From Methylonatrum sp040877625 (lineage in GTDB: Bacteria > Pseudomonadota > Gammaproteobacteria > Nitrococcales > Aquisalimonadaceae), in NCBI GenBank assembly GCA_040877625.1, contig JBBDNK010000024.1, positions 248,001 through 312,000 of the forward strand: a DNA stretch of 64,000 nucleotides. Reading direction: 5' to 3'. Positions within the stretch are counted from its first letter, which is position 1, and each line of letters starts with the position of its first letter. This document shows, one piece after another, positions 32,944-40,533 of this stretch. Below the pieces are notes generated by a model. That model searched no databases and had not been told where the DNA came from. It worked only from the letters and a program-made list of their open reading frames with translations. A program made the translations under genes and the position numbers.

Positions 32944-33773
32944 ACGCTATGTCCATTACCCGCAACAGATGGGCGCGGAGATCGGCGCTGTTCTGGCTGC
33001 GGTTTGCGCCAGCGCACCAGCTCCAGCATACCCGCGCTCAGCAATAGATAGGACCACAAAAACAAGCCTTCAACCGCTAGCAGAAGCAACCACCCGCCAG
33101 TGCGGAACAGGGGCTCACCCAGGCCGGGCAATAGCTGCTGACCCAGCCACCAGCCAAGCGCGTCCTTGGCGGCGGCGATCCGCATCAGCGTCATGAGAAT
33201 CTCGCTGACTGCCTCCTGACGCGCCATCTCATGCCAGACCGCCTGTTTTAGCGTGGCATTGGCCAACTCCGGATAACTGCCATACATGGCCGCGATCGCC
33301 AATGCAGGGAACAGCACCAGAAAATTGAGCCTCAGCGTAAGCCGCCAGCTCAGTTCAGGCAGATACCTGGCGGCCACGTGAAACGCCAGCGCGCGCCGGA
33401 CCAGCGCATGCATCAGCACCAGTGCGGGCAGGTTGAGCAACAGCAGGCGCCAGGTGAACGTATCGTCGACACGCACGATTGCAATGATCAGCAGCGCCGC
33501 AAGCAGTGCTGCCGGCAGCAGTTGCGTCAGTGCCAGCAAAACACCGCCGCGCCAGCGCTCGCGCCAGGCGCTGCCCGGATTCATGTAGGCGCACAGAAAG
33601 GCATGCCGCCGGCTCAGTGCCCGCACCCACAGCCCGGCGAATATGGCCGCGGCAAACAGCAGCCACACCGGAACCAGCGCGGCCGTCGGCAGCCTGGCGC
33701 CACCGATATTCAGAGTCAGCAGTACCGCCATCGGCAGCAACAACCAGCACATGTCGGATAGTATTCGGCGCAT
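32940..33773 (-). CDS. hypothetical multi-pass inner-membrane protein
   Basis: This protein of about 277 aa has around six or seven membrane segments, for example ILSDMCWLLLPMAVLLTLNI, LVPVWLLFAAAIFAGLWV, GGVLLALTQLLPAALLAALLIIAIV and LLLLAVEGLFLWSYLLLSAGML. It ends in a basic tail and overlaps the start of the next gene (ATGA). The start may instead be GTG 33806. Divergent from the small zinc-finger gene at 33968. Unknown family; the tight coupling suggests a two-protein complex. Confidence 0.65.
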   Translation of the reverse strand: MRRILSDMCWLLLPMAVLLTLNIGGARLPTAALVPVWLLFAAAIFAGLWVRALSRRHAFLCAYMNPGSAWRERWRGGVLLALTQLLPAALLAALLIIAIVRVDDTFTWRLLLLNLPALVLMHALVRRALAFHVAARYLPELSWRLTLRLNFLVLFPALAIAAMYGSYPELANATLKQAVWHEMARQEAVSEILMTLMRIAAAKDALGWWLGQQLLPGLGEPLFRTGGWLLLLAVEGLFLWSYLLLSAGMLELVRWRKPQPEQRRSPRPSVAGNGHSV

Positions 33774-33818
33774 GGATCGATCGTCCCGGGTCACCTCTAT
33801 ACGCACGGCCTATTGAAC

Positions 33819-33837
33819 CACAGTGTCGCTCACTGTG
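33819..33837. promoter_or_regulatory. inverted repeat in divergent promoter
   Basis: CACAGTG-TCGCT-CACTGTG lies just upstream of the membrane operon and could be an operator for it or for the divergent gene at 33968. Only symmetry and position support this. Confidence 0.35.
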
Positions 33838-33967
33838 ATCGGACTCCCCCCGCGGATTGCGGCAGTAAAGGTCCTGAACTCTTCTATTCTTGCAGAGTAG
33901 AGAGTGGAGACCGAGACCGGATCAGCAATCGGCAAACCCGGCTCGACCGACAGCAGGGAGAGCGCAG

Positions 33968-34156
33968 ATGGGAGACGAACACCGGCCCGGCTCATCGGGT
34001 AACGATACGCATCCCGGAGACGAGGCGCCGCCGGGCACGCCGGGCTCCGGAGAAGATATTTGCCGCAACTGTGGCGGCAGTGGAAAACGTGAGGGGAAGC
34101 CTTGCCCGACCTGCGATGGCACTGGGCGCATCAATGAAGGCATCGGTGGCGGCTGA
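33968..34156 (+). CDS. small DnaJ-type zinc-finger protein
   Basis: A 62-aa protein with a disordered acidic/glycine start (MGDEHRPGSSGNDTHPGDEAPP) and a C-terminal pair of CxxC motifs, ICRNCGGSGKREGKPCPTCDGTG, the CxxCxGxG repeat of DnaJ zinc centres. Two such motifs can bind one zinc. GGGAGAG precedes the ATG. Stand-alone proteins of this kind are found in many proteobacteria without known role; a link to protein folding or redox is guesswork. Confidence 0.7.
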   Translation: MGDEHRPGSSGNDTHPGDEAPPGTPGSGEDICRNCGGSGKREGKPCPTCDGTGRINEGIGGG

Positions 34157-34176
34157 CGCCGGTCCGCTCGGTTCCG

Positions 34177-35355
34177 TCAGATGGCCTGCTCCGCACGCAG
34201 TCGGCTGATGGCCTGCTCCGCAAGGCCGAGCTCACGGAGAATGGCATCGGTGTGTTCACCGAGCGCGGGAATCGGCCCCATGGGAGGCGCGTCGTGGGCG
34301 GTGACCCCGGGCGGAAGCAAGGCGGGAACCGGGCCCGTCGGCGTCTGCACCTGCCGCCACCGCTGACGTGCGCTGAGTTGCGGGTGCTGCCAGACATCGT
34401 GCATGTCGTTCACGCGGGCATTGGCGATTTTGCCGGTATCGAGCCGCTGCTGGATCTGCTCGGTGGTGAGTGCCGAGAATACCTCGGCAATGATTGCACG
34501 CAGTTGCTCGCGGGCGGCGGTTCTGCCCGCGTTGGAGCTGAAGCGGGGGTCCTCCGCCAGCTCGGGGCGTTCCAGTACCTGCGCACAGAAGATTTTCCAT
34601 TCGCGCTCGTTCTGGAGACCGAGCATGACTGTGTTGTCGTCACCGGTGGGAAATGGCCCGTAAGGGTAGATGGTGGCGTGCGCGGCACCCGCTCGCGGTG
34701 GCGGCTCGGCGCCTTCGAAGGCGTAATACAGTGGATAGCCCATCCACTCCACCATGCTTTCCAGCATGGATACGTCGATATGGCAGCCCTGCCCGGTTTT
34801 TCCACGCTGAATCAGGGCGGCAAGAATGTTGCTGTAGGCATACATGCCGGCCGCTATATCGGCAATGGAACAGCCGGCCTTGGCGGGCTCTTCCCGGGAG
34901 CCGGTAATGGACAGGAAACCGGATTCGCTCTGGATCAGCAGATCGTAAGCTTTCCTGTCCCGGTACGGACCGTCGCCGCCGTACCCGGAAATGTCGCAGA
35001 CGATCAGCCCCGGGTAACTTTCCCGCAATGCCTCGTAGGACAGCCCCAGCCGGGCCGCCGCCCCGGGCGCGAGGTTTTGGACGAGCACGTCCGCCTGCTC
35101 CAGCAGCTTGCCGAAAATGCCCTGCGCCTCGGCATGCTTGACGTCAAGGGTCAGGCTCTCCTTGGAGCGATTGGTCCAGACGAAATGCGAGGCCAGCCCG
35201 CGTACCCGCCCGTCATAGGCACGGGCGAAGTCGCCAACGCCGGGGCGCTCGACCTTGATCACTCTCGCGCCAAGTTCGGCCAGCTGACGCGTGCAAAACG
35301 GCGCGGCGATGGCGTGCTCCAGAGTCACAACTGTAATACCGGTAAGGGGACGCAT
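34177..35355 (-). CDS. CaiB/BaiF family (family III) CoA transferase
   Basis: This 392-aa enzyme moves CoA between acids through an enzyme-bound anhydride. Family marks: ITVVTLEHAIAAPFCTRQLAELGARVIKVERPGVGDFAR, TLDVKHAEAQGIFGKLLEQADVLVQNLAPGAAARLGL, and DISGYGGDGPYRDRKAYDLLIQSESG, where the Asp of AYDLL is the catalytic residue. It ends the operon begun by the acyl-CoA dehydrogenase 12 bases upstream, so the two probably activate and oxidise the same acid (inference). Citrate-lyase-like or itaconate CoA transferases are related possibilities. Confidence 0.9.
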   Translation of the reverse strand: MRPLTGITVVTLEHAIAAPFCTRQLAELGARVIKVERPGVGDFARAYDGRVRGLASHFVWTNRSKESLTLDVKHAEAQGIFGKLLEQADVLVQNLAPGAAARLGLSYEALRESYPGLIVCDISGYGGDGPYRDRKAYDLLIQSESGFLSITGSREEPAKAGCSIADIAAGMYAYSNILAALIQRGKTGQGCHIDVSMLESMVEWMGYPLYYAFEGAEPPPRAGAAHATIYPYGPFPTGDDNTVMLGLQNEREWKIFCAQVLERPELAEDPRFSSNAGRTAAREQLRAIIAEVFSALTTEQIQQRLDTGKIANARVNDMHDVWQHPQLSARQRWRQVQTPTGPVPALLPPGVTAHDAPPMGPIPALGEHTDAILRELGLAEQAISRLRAEQAI

Positions 35356-35367
35356 GACTTACTCCAC

Positions 35368-36528
35368 TCAGAACGAGCGCGGCAGGCCGAGCAGATGCTC
35401 CGCCACATAGGACAGGATCAGGTTGGTCGATATCGGCGCCACCTGATAAAGCCGCGTTTCGCGGAACTTGCGCTCAATGTCGTATTCATGCGCAAACCCG
35501 AAGCCGCCGTGGTACTGCAAGCAGACATTGGCCGCCTCCCAGGACGCATCCGCGGCGAGCAGCTTGGCCATGTTGGCCTCGGCACCGCAGGGTTCACCGG
35601 CGTCGAACAGCTCGCACGCCCTGAATCGCATGAGATTGGCCGACTCGATGTTGACGAAGGCCCTGGCGATAGGGAACTGCACGCCCTGGTTCTGGCCGAT
35701 TGGGCGATCGAACACGATCCGTTCCTTGGCGTAGTTGACGATCTTGTCGATGAACCAGTAACCGTCGCCGATGCACTCGGCCGCGATCAGCGTGCGCTCG
35801 GCGTTGAGCCCATCGAGGATGTATCGGAAACCCTTGCCCTCCTCACCAATGAGGTTTTCCGCGGGGATCTCCAGGTTGTCGAAAAACAGTTCGTTGGTCT
35901 CGTGGTTGACCATGTTGGGGATGGGCTGGACGGTCATGCCCTGGTCCATGGCCTCGCTCAGATCGACCAGGAAGATGGACATGCCCTCGGACTTGCGCTT
36001 TACCTCCGCGAGCGGCGTGGTACGGGCAAGCAGAATCATCAGGTCGGAGTGCTGTATGCGCGAGATCCAGACCTTCTGGCCGTTCACCACGTAGCGATCA
36101 CCGTTCCTCACCGCTGTGGTCTTTATTTTCGTGGTGTCGGTGCCGGTGGTCGGCTCGGTGACGCCCATGGACTGCAGGCGCAGCTCGCCGCTTGCGATGC
36201 GCGGCAGATAGGTGCGTTTCTGTTCCTCCGAGCCATGCCGCAACAGCGTGCCCATATTGTACATCTGGCCGTGACAGGCGCCGGCATTGCCGCCGGCGCG
36301 GTTGATCTCCTCCATGATCACGGAGGCCTCCGCCAGGCCGAGCCCGGAACCGCCGTATTGCTCTGGAATCATTGCGGCCAGCCAGCCGGCCTCGGTCAGG
36401 GCATCGACAAAGGCCTCCGGATACGCCGCCTCGGCATCGAGGCCGCGAAAGTACTCGGCGGGATAGTGTGAGCAGAGATCGCGAAGCGCGTCGCGCAGAT
36501 CCTGGTACTGATCGGGAGCACCATGCAT
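35368..36528 (-). CDS. acyl-CoA dehydrogenase
   Basis: This 386-aa flavoenzyme has the usual segments: SMGVTEPTTGTDTTKIKTTA (FAD/substrate), YVVNGQKVWISRIQHSDLMILLART, and QYHGGFGFAHEYDIERKFRETRLYQVAPISTNLILSYVAEHLLGLPRSF. The base position usually Glu (YEGT) reads LYQVAPI here, so the catalytic base may lie elsewhere, as in isovaleryl- or long-chain-type enzymes. It is upstream of and coupled to the CoA transferase. The ATG at 36528 has a modest GAAGGT site. Confidence 0.88.
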   Translation of the reverse strand: MHGAPDQYQDLRDALRDLCSHYPAEYFRGLDAEAAYPEAFVDALTEAGWLAAMIPEQYGGSGLGLAEASVIMEEINRAGGNAGACHGQMYNMGTLLRHGSEEQKRTYLPRIASGELRLQSMGVTEPTTGTDTTKIKTTAVRNGDRYVVNGQKVWISRIQHSDLMILLARTTPLAEVKRKSEGMSIFLVDLSEAMDQGMTVQPIPNMVNHETNELFFDNLEIPAENLIGEEGKGFRYILDGLNAERTLIAAECIGDGYWFIDKIVNYAKERIVFDRPIGQNQGVQFPIARAFVNIESANLMRFRACELFDAGEPCGAEANMAKLLAADASWEAANVCLQYHGGFGFAHEYDIERKFRETRLYQVAPISTNLILSYVAEHLLGLPRSF

Positions 36529-36675
36529 GAGAATTACCTTCTGTTATCGCCCGCCGGCATCTTCGCGGACAGCAACTCCCGGTCCCATCGGGCACGAACC
36601 TCATGAACATTCCGGATGCCAGGCGGGTCTAGCGATTGCTTGAGGAGACTGTATACCGCCCCTGGGCAAGGTCTG

Positions 36676-36942
36676 TCACGACTCGACCTTCTCATCCCGG
36701 ATGCCCATGTCTTCGAGCGGCAGCACGCTGCCGTCGGCCTCGAGCAGGGAATGACGCCCGTCGGTCGCGTTGTAAAGAATCAACACGGGATCCTGAAACA
36801 GCGGTCGACGCACGAACTTCAGCTGCCAGCCGTAGTTCTCCAGCCGATGCAGGGTCAAAAGCTGATTGGAATTCAACATCTTGGCCAGATTTTCCCGTTG
36901 CGGCACCGGGGGCGTGTTCTTGCGACGTTCCTTTTTTGCCAT
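36676..36942 (-). CDS. conserved hypothetical protein, 88 aa
   Basis: A small basic cytoplasmic protein: MAKKERRKNTPPVPQRENLAKMLNSNQLLTLHRLENYGWQLKFVRRPLFQDPVLILYNATDGRHSLLEADGSVLPLEDMGIR. The pattern (LENYGW.LKFVRRPLFQ...V) is one I associate with short gammaproteobacterial proteins of unknown role. GAGGA precedes the ATG at 36942. It diverges from panE with a 156-bp gap. Confidence 0.65.
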   Translation of the reverse strand: MAKKERRKNTPPVPQRENLAKMLNSNQLLTLHRLENYGWQLKFVRRPLFQDPVLILYNATDGRHSLLEADGSVLPLEDMGIRDEKVES

Positions 36943-37098
36943 ACATTCCTCGCACATAGAAAAAGATCGGAAATCGATAATCACACAACTTTAACTCGAC
37001 CGGGATCAAATTCGGAAGCCTGGAAATGTCCCAATGAGTGCTCTAGTCGACGAAAACCGGTATTTTTGTCGAGGTTTTCCAATACGTGGGGACGGAGC

Positions 37099-38034
37099 AT
37101 GCGCATCGCCATCCTTGGCAGCGGGGGCATAGGCTGCTTCTATGGTGCCCGGTTGATCAACGCCGGCCATGACGTGATTCTCGTGGCCCGAGGGCCTCAT
37201 CTGCAGGCCATGCAGCGGGACGGCCTGGTGGTCGAGCACCCGGCACTGCAGTTTCGGCAGCCGGTACGGGCCATGTCGATGGATGACCTGCTCAACACCT
37301 TCCGGCCAGCGGAGCTGGATCTGCTGGTGGTGACGCTCAAGGGCGGCGCGACTGCCGAGACCGCCGCCGCCATCCGGGCATGGGCAGGGCCGGAACCGGC
37401 ACCGGTGACGCTGTCGCTACAGAACGGCGTCGACAACGAGGCCCTGTTGGCCGCGGCACTGGGAAAGGACCGCATACTGGGCGGCCTCGCGGTGCGCATT
37501 GGTGCCCACGTGGAACGACCCGGCATGGTGACCGCCACCGGCGTCGCCCAGGTCGTCATGGGCGTCTGGCCCAGGGTGCCCGTGAGCGGGCCCGCCACCG
37601 ACCTTCTACCGGTTTTGCACCAGGCAATGCGAGACGCAGACATCGACGTATCGATCAGCGACAACATTCGGCATGCCCTCTGGCGCAAGCTATCCGTAAA
37701 TAACGGAGTCAACCCGCTATCCGCCATCATCGGGCTGGATACACGCAGCCTGACGCACGATCCGCGGCTGGAGCCCGTCATCCGCGGTCTGATGGAGGAA
37801 GCCAGACTAGCCTCGCAGATCGAGGACGAACCACTTAGCCAAACCGATGTGGAAGAGATGTTTCAGCTGATCTACAACTTCGATGCCATCAAGACGTCCA
37901 TGCTGGTCGACCGCGAACAGGGTCGACCACTGGAACTGGACGCTATCTGCGGCGCGGTTCTGCGCCGCTGCGAACAGCAGGGGCTGGATGCGCCCTACAC
38001 GCGTACGATGATGGCTATTCTAGGGAGACATTGA
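37099..38034 (+). CDS. panE: 2-dehydropantoate 2-reductase (ketopantoate reductase)
   Basis: This 311-aa NADPH-dependent enzyme makes pantoate for coenzyme A synthesis. It has the Rossmann loop ILGSGGIGCFYGARL, LVVTLKGGATAETAAA, the LSLQNGVDNEALL segment, the catalytic Lys in LWRKLSVNNGVNPLSAI, and a C-terminal helical domain with EGLELDAICGAV-like sequence (PLELDAICGAV). GGAGC precedes the ATG at 37099. The last codons (LGRH) and the TGA stop lie inside a mobile element, so the original C-terminus has been changed slightly. Confidence 0.9.
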   Translation: MRIAILGSGGIGCFYGARLINAGHDVILVARGPHLQAMQRDGLVVEHPALQFRQPVRAMSMDDLLNTFRPAELDLLVVTLKGGATAETAAAIRAWAGPEPAPVTLSLQNGVDNEALLAAALGKDRILGGLAVRIGAHVERPGMVTATGVAQVVMGVWPRVPVSGPATDLLPVLHQAMRDADIDVSISDNIRHALWRKLSVNNGVNPLSAIIGLDTRSLTHDPRLEPVIRGLMEEARLASQIEDEPLSQTDVEEMFQLIYNFDAIKTSMLVDREQGRPLELDAICGAVLRRCEQQGLDAPYTRTMMAILGRH

Positions 38035-38199
38035 TTTATTCCCATGGAGCTCTGGCTATGCAGCATGCCCGTGGGCAAGGCGCGGCTCGCCGGCAATGGC
38101 GCGTCCTTGCCAAGGGCGACGGCCATTGCCTGCGAACGCCGCCTTGCCAGTGCGCGCCGATGGCTCCGCAGAGCCCCATGGGAATAGATCAATGTCTCC
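38024..38199. mobile_element. full-length MITE of the CTAG family (176 bp)
   Basis: The ends GGAGACATTGATTTATTCCC and its inverted copy (ending CAATGTCTCC, one mismatch) enclose a GC-rich hairpin, flanked by CTAG at 38020-38023 and 38200-38203. The left half is the B-type arm shared with 11762, 28679 and 39293; the right half is the A-type arm of the copy at 8058. A further broken terminus, AGAGACATTGATC, follows the right CTAG. No reading frame is carried. Confidence 0.85.
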
Positions 38200-38203
38200 C
38201 TAG

Positions 38204-38488
38204 AGAGACATTGATCCGCGCACGCTCGCGGGCAATGCGCTCACAGGCATCTGACGGCCCTGTTTTTCTTATTAATATTGTATAGAGAAGGTTATTTTTA
38301 ATTTACCATCAAGAACAATAAATGCCTTGACACCTCCAAAACGAAAAGTATTAAATTCCCCTCGGCATCGTCGTCAAAGGGTTGATCGGCAGATTTGGCC
38401 ATATAAGCAATTAAAATCTTTTGAGAAATGACTTTCCAGCAGGAGATCATAACCCGGGGGAACGACATACATTTTTTACGGGGGTCAT
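38204..38488. other. AT-rich intergenic stretch
   Basis: After the broken element end at 38204-38216, the sequence becomes strikingly AT-rich (TTCTTATTAATATTGTATAG, TTATTTTTAATTTACC) compared with its surroundings. I see no gene supported by a ribosome binding site on either strand. It probably contains the promoter of the small gene at 38489 and may be laterally acquired. Confidence 0.5.
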
Positions 38489-38707
38489 ATGACAAACCAG
38501 TTAAGTAGCATGGCAATAAAATACACTAACGCCTATCTGTCCGAAGTTGAAGGAGAACAAGGTGACTCAATTCATGCCCTTGAACTATTGATTGCCACCA
38601 CGATAATCAGAGCAATGGATCTGGTCGGAAAGGAAAATGCCGCGTTCCTGTTGGCTAATGCGCTTGGGACGGTGATTAATGAGGATGATGGACAAAGACC
38701 CCATTAG
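38489..38707 (+). CDS. small hypothetical protein, 72 aa, low GC
   Basis: MTNQLSSMAIKYTNAYLSEVE, then HALELLIATTIIRAMDLVGKENAAFLLANALGTVINEDD: a mostly helical soluble protein. GGGGGT lies six bases before the ATG. The base composition is much lower in GC than neighbouring genes, as is the stretch upstream, pointing to horizontal acquisition. No family recognised. It ends 21 bases before the ChaC-like gene and may share its transcript. Confidence 0.55.
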   Translation: MTNQLSSMAIKYTNAYLSEVEGEQGDSIHALELLIATTIIRAMDLVGKENAAFLLANALGTVINEDDGQRPH

Positions 38708-38728
38708 CGAAGATCCGGGAACAGCTGC

Positions 38729-39292
38729 ATGTCTTTCAACACCGTCGCGATCAACAAACAGATGGATCGGTTCGATAACCACCATGAGGTCTGGTTGTTC
38801 GGCTACGGCTCGCTGATCTTCAAGGCGGATTTTCCGTTCATCGATCGCCGGCCCGCGCGAATCAGGCATTGGGTTCGACGGTTCTGGCAAGGCTCGCATG
38901 ACCACAGGGGTACCTCGGATGCGCCTGGGCGGGTGGTCACGCTGATCCCGGAGCAGGGTGCCGTCTGCGGAGGCGCCGCTTATCTGATTACGCCGCAGGT
39001 CTTCGGCCATCTGGATTTGCGTGAAAAGAACGGTTACCTGCGCTTTACCACCGAGTTGACCTTTGAAGACGGCACCAGCGCCGAGGGCCTGGTCTATATC
39101 GCAACCGCGGACAACGCTGCCTATCTCGGCCCCGCGGCCGAACGCGCCATTGCCCGCCACATAGCGCAGGCCGTCGGGCCGAGCGGACGCAACAGCGACT
39201 ATCTCCTGCATCTGGCCAATGCCTTGCGAGAGCTGAACGTGGAGGACCCGCATGTCTCTGCGGTCGAGAAGCATCTGCTCGACCTTGCCTAG
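38729..39292 (+). CDS. ChaC-like gamma-glutamylcyclotransferase
   Basis: This 187-aa protein has the substrate-binding motif FGYGSLIF (residues 24-31) and the catalytic Glu99 in LDLREKNGYLRF. ChaC enzymes split glutathione into 5-oxoproline and cysteinylglycine. RVVTLIPEQGAVCGGAAYLI and the C-terminal GRNSDYLLHLANALRELNVED (GxxxDYLxN/H) complete the family pattern. The stop TAG forms part of the CTAG target of the element at 39293. Confidence 0.88.
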   Translation: MSFNTVAINKQMDRFDNHHEVWLFGYGSLIFKADFPFIDRRPARIRHWVRRFWQGSHDHRGTSDAPGRVVTLIPEQGAVCGGAAYLITPQVFGHLDLREKNGYLRFTTELTFEDGTSAEGLVYIATADNAAYLGPAAERAIARHIAQAVGPSGRNSDYLLHLANALRELNVEDPHVSAVEKHLLDLA

Positions 39293-39440
39293 GGAGCCTC
39301 TGATTTATTCCCATGGAGCTCTGGCCTTGCAGCGTGCCCGTGGGCAAGGCGCGGCTCGCCGGCAATGGCGCGCCCTTGCCAGGAGGCGCAACGCCGACTA
39401 CGGGCAGGCTGCAAAGCCCCGCAGGGCGGGCCATCGGCGC
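39293..39440. mobile_element. rearranged MITE of the CTAG family
   Basis: The element starts GGAGCCTCTGATTTATTCCC after CTAG (39289-39292, which contains the ChaC-like stop). A B-type arm follows, then a segment (39414-39440) equal to the right-hand arm of the 8058 copy but inverted. There is no right terminus; the element ends at the stop codon of the convergent outer-membrane gene. It thus fills the space between two 3' ends. Confidence 0.75.
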
Positions 39441-39442
39441 TG

Positions 39443-40465
39443 TCAGATCCGGATGGGAAGCCGCAGACTGATCTGTGCGTCGGGGGCCGCCGAGGTGGCA
39501 CCCAACCCGATGCCGATGTTCAGACTGCGGCGCGCGCTCAGACGATGACTGAACCCGATCAGTGCAGTCCCCACGTTGATCCGTTTGAACGTGGGGTCGA
39601 GGCCTGAATCGCCGTCGCGGCGCGTCCTGCCGACAACGGCATGGTCATAGCCCAGGCTAAATGAAGTACGGTCATTGATCGCAAGTCCCAGCCCCAGGCT
39701 CGCTCCCACGGCATTGCCGGGATTTATTCGCCCGGCCATGCCGCGCATATCGCGTTCCACGTTCCATAAATAGTTGATGCTGAAGTGCAGCACGGCCGGG
39801 TCAGAGGGGACAATAAGCGTCAGGCTGGGCTGTACGGACCAGAAACCGGAGCCCGTAGGCTGCTCCTCGTAAATTTCCCCGACCTGGATTCCGTGCTCCG
39901 AGAGCAATGCTCTCCGGCTCACATCGAAGGGTCCGGTTCCTGTATTGCTTTTGACTCGGAGCCCCCCCACTACCACGGGTCCGCGGACGCCCCGGTTGAA
40001 TTGATAGCGCAAACCGAACTCCACGTCACCGAGGCCCTCGCCGGACGAGCCCTGCACAATATCGAAGTCACTCCCCTGCATGACATCGCGCTGACGTATC
40101 TGTTCATCCCTCCACACCCACGGCACCTTGACCTCGGCCTCAAGCCGGCTGGTCAGCCCGTATCGGAGTGCGAGCGCGGCAATGAAGCTGTTCCGTTGAA
40201 CCTCGCCGACATTGATCAGGCCGATGGCAATAGCCGGAATCACGGTAAACCCGTCTATGGCAACCTGGGTTGCCGAGGAATGGATGTACTGTATGGACGG
40301 CTCGATGACCAGACCGCCCCGCGAAGTCAGCACCGATCGCTCTCCGGCAATGGGTGCTGTGGGGTCCGGCCGAGCAGCGGAATCGTCCGCCATTTGCGCG
40401 GAAACTGGCGAAGAAAGCATGATCAGAGCGGTAAACAAGCCGTATCGGCGCGTCCGTGACGCCAT
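39443..40465 (-). CDS. outer-membrane beta-barrel protein (PF13557-like)
   Basis: This 340-aa protein has a signal peptide (FTALIMLSSPVSAQ) and a C-terminal half of alternating amphipathic strands ending SLRLPIRI. The N-terminal ERSVLTSRGGLVIEPSIQYIHS, ALRYGLTSRLEAEVKVPWVWRDE and GLGDVEFGLRYQFNRG resemble the MetA-pathway/transporter barrel family, often annotated transporter. It lies 68 bases downstream of the VpsR-like activator on the same strand and near the C39 operon, suggesting a role in secretion or surface attachment. LTSRGG resembles a double-glycine site. Confidence 0.75.
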   Translation of the reverse strand: MASRTRRYGLFTALIMLSSPVSAQMADDSAARPDPTAPIAGERSVLTSRGGLVIEPSIQYIHSSATQVAIDGFTVIPAIAIGLINVGEVQRNSFIAALALRYGLTSRLEAEVKVPWVWRDEQIRQRDVMQGSDFDIVQGSSGEGLGDVEFGLRYQFNRGVRGPVVVGGLRVKSNTGTGPFDVSRRALLSEHGIQVGEIYEEQPTGSGFWSVQPSLTLIVPSDPAVLHFSINYLWNVERDMRGMAGRINPGNAVGASLGLGLAINDRTSFSLGYDHAVVGRTRRDGDSGLDPTFKRINVGTALIGFSHRLSARRSLNIGIGLGATSAAPDAQISLRLPIRI

Positions 40466-40533
40466 GGTGAAACTCCTTCTACTGGTAGGTTTGGTGTGAG
40501 TGTTTGCAGATGTCCGCTGCGCGTCGACACCCC

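Noticed and set aside
34252..36471. 739-aa plus-strand frame opposite the CoA transferase and acyl-CoA dehydrogenase
   Set aside because: It spans two conserved genes in antisense and has no domain of its own.
38298..38516. Minus-strand 72-aa reading frame in the AT-rich region
   Set aside because: No ribosome binding site before its ATG, and it overlaps the start of the better supported plus-strand small gene.
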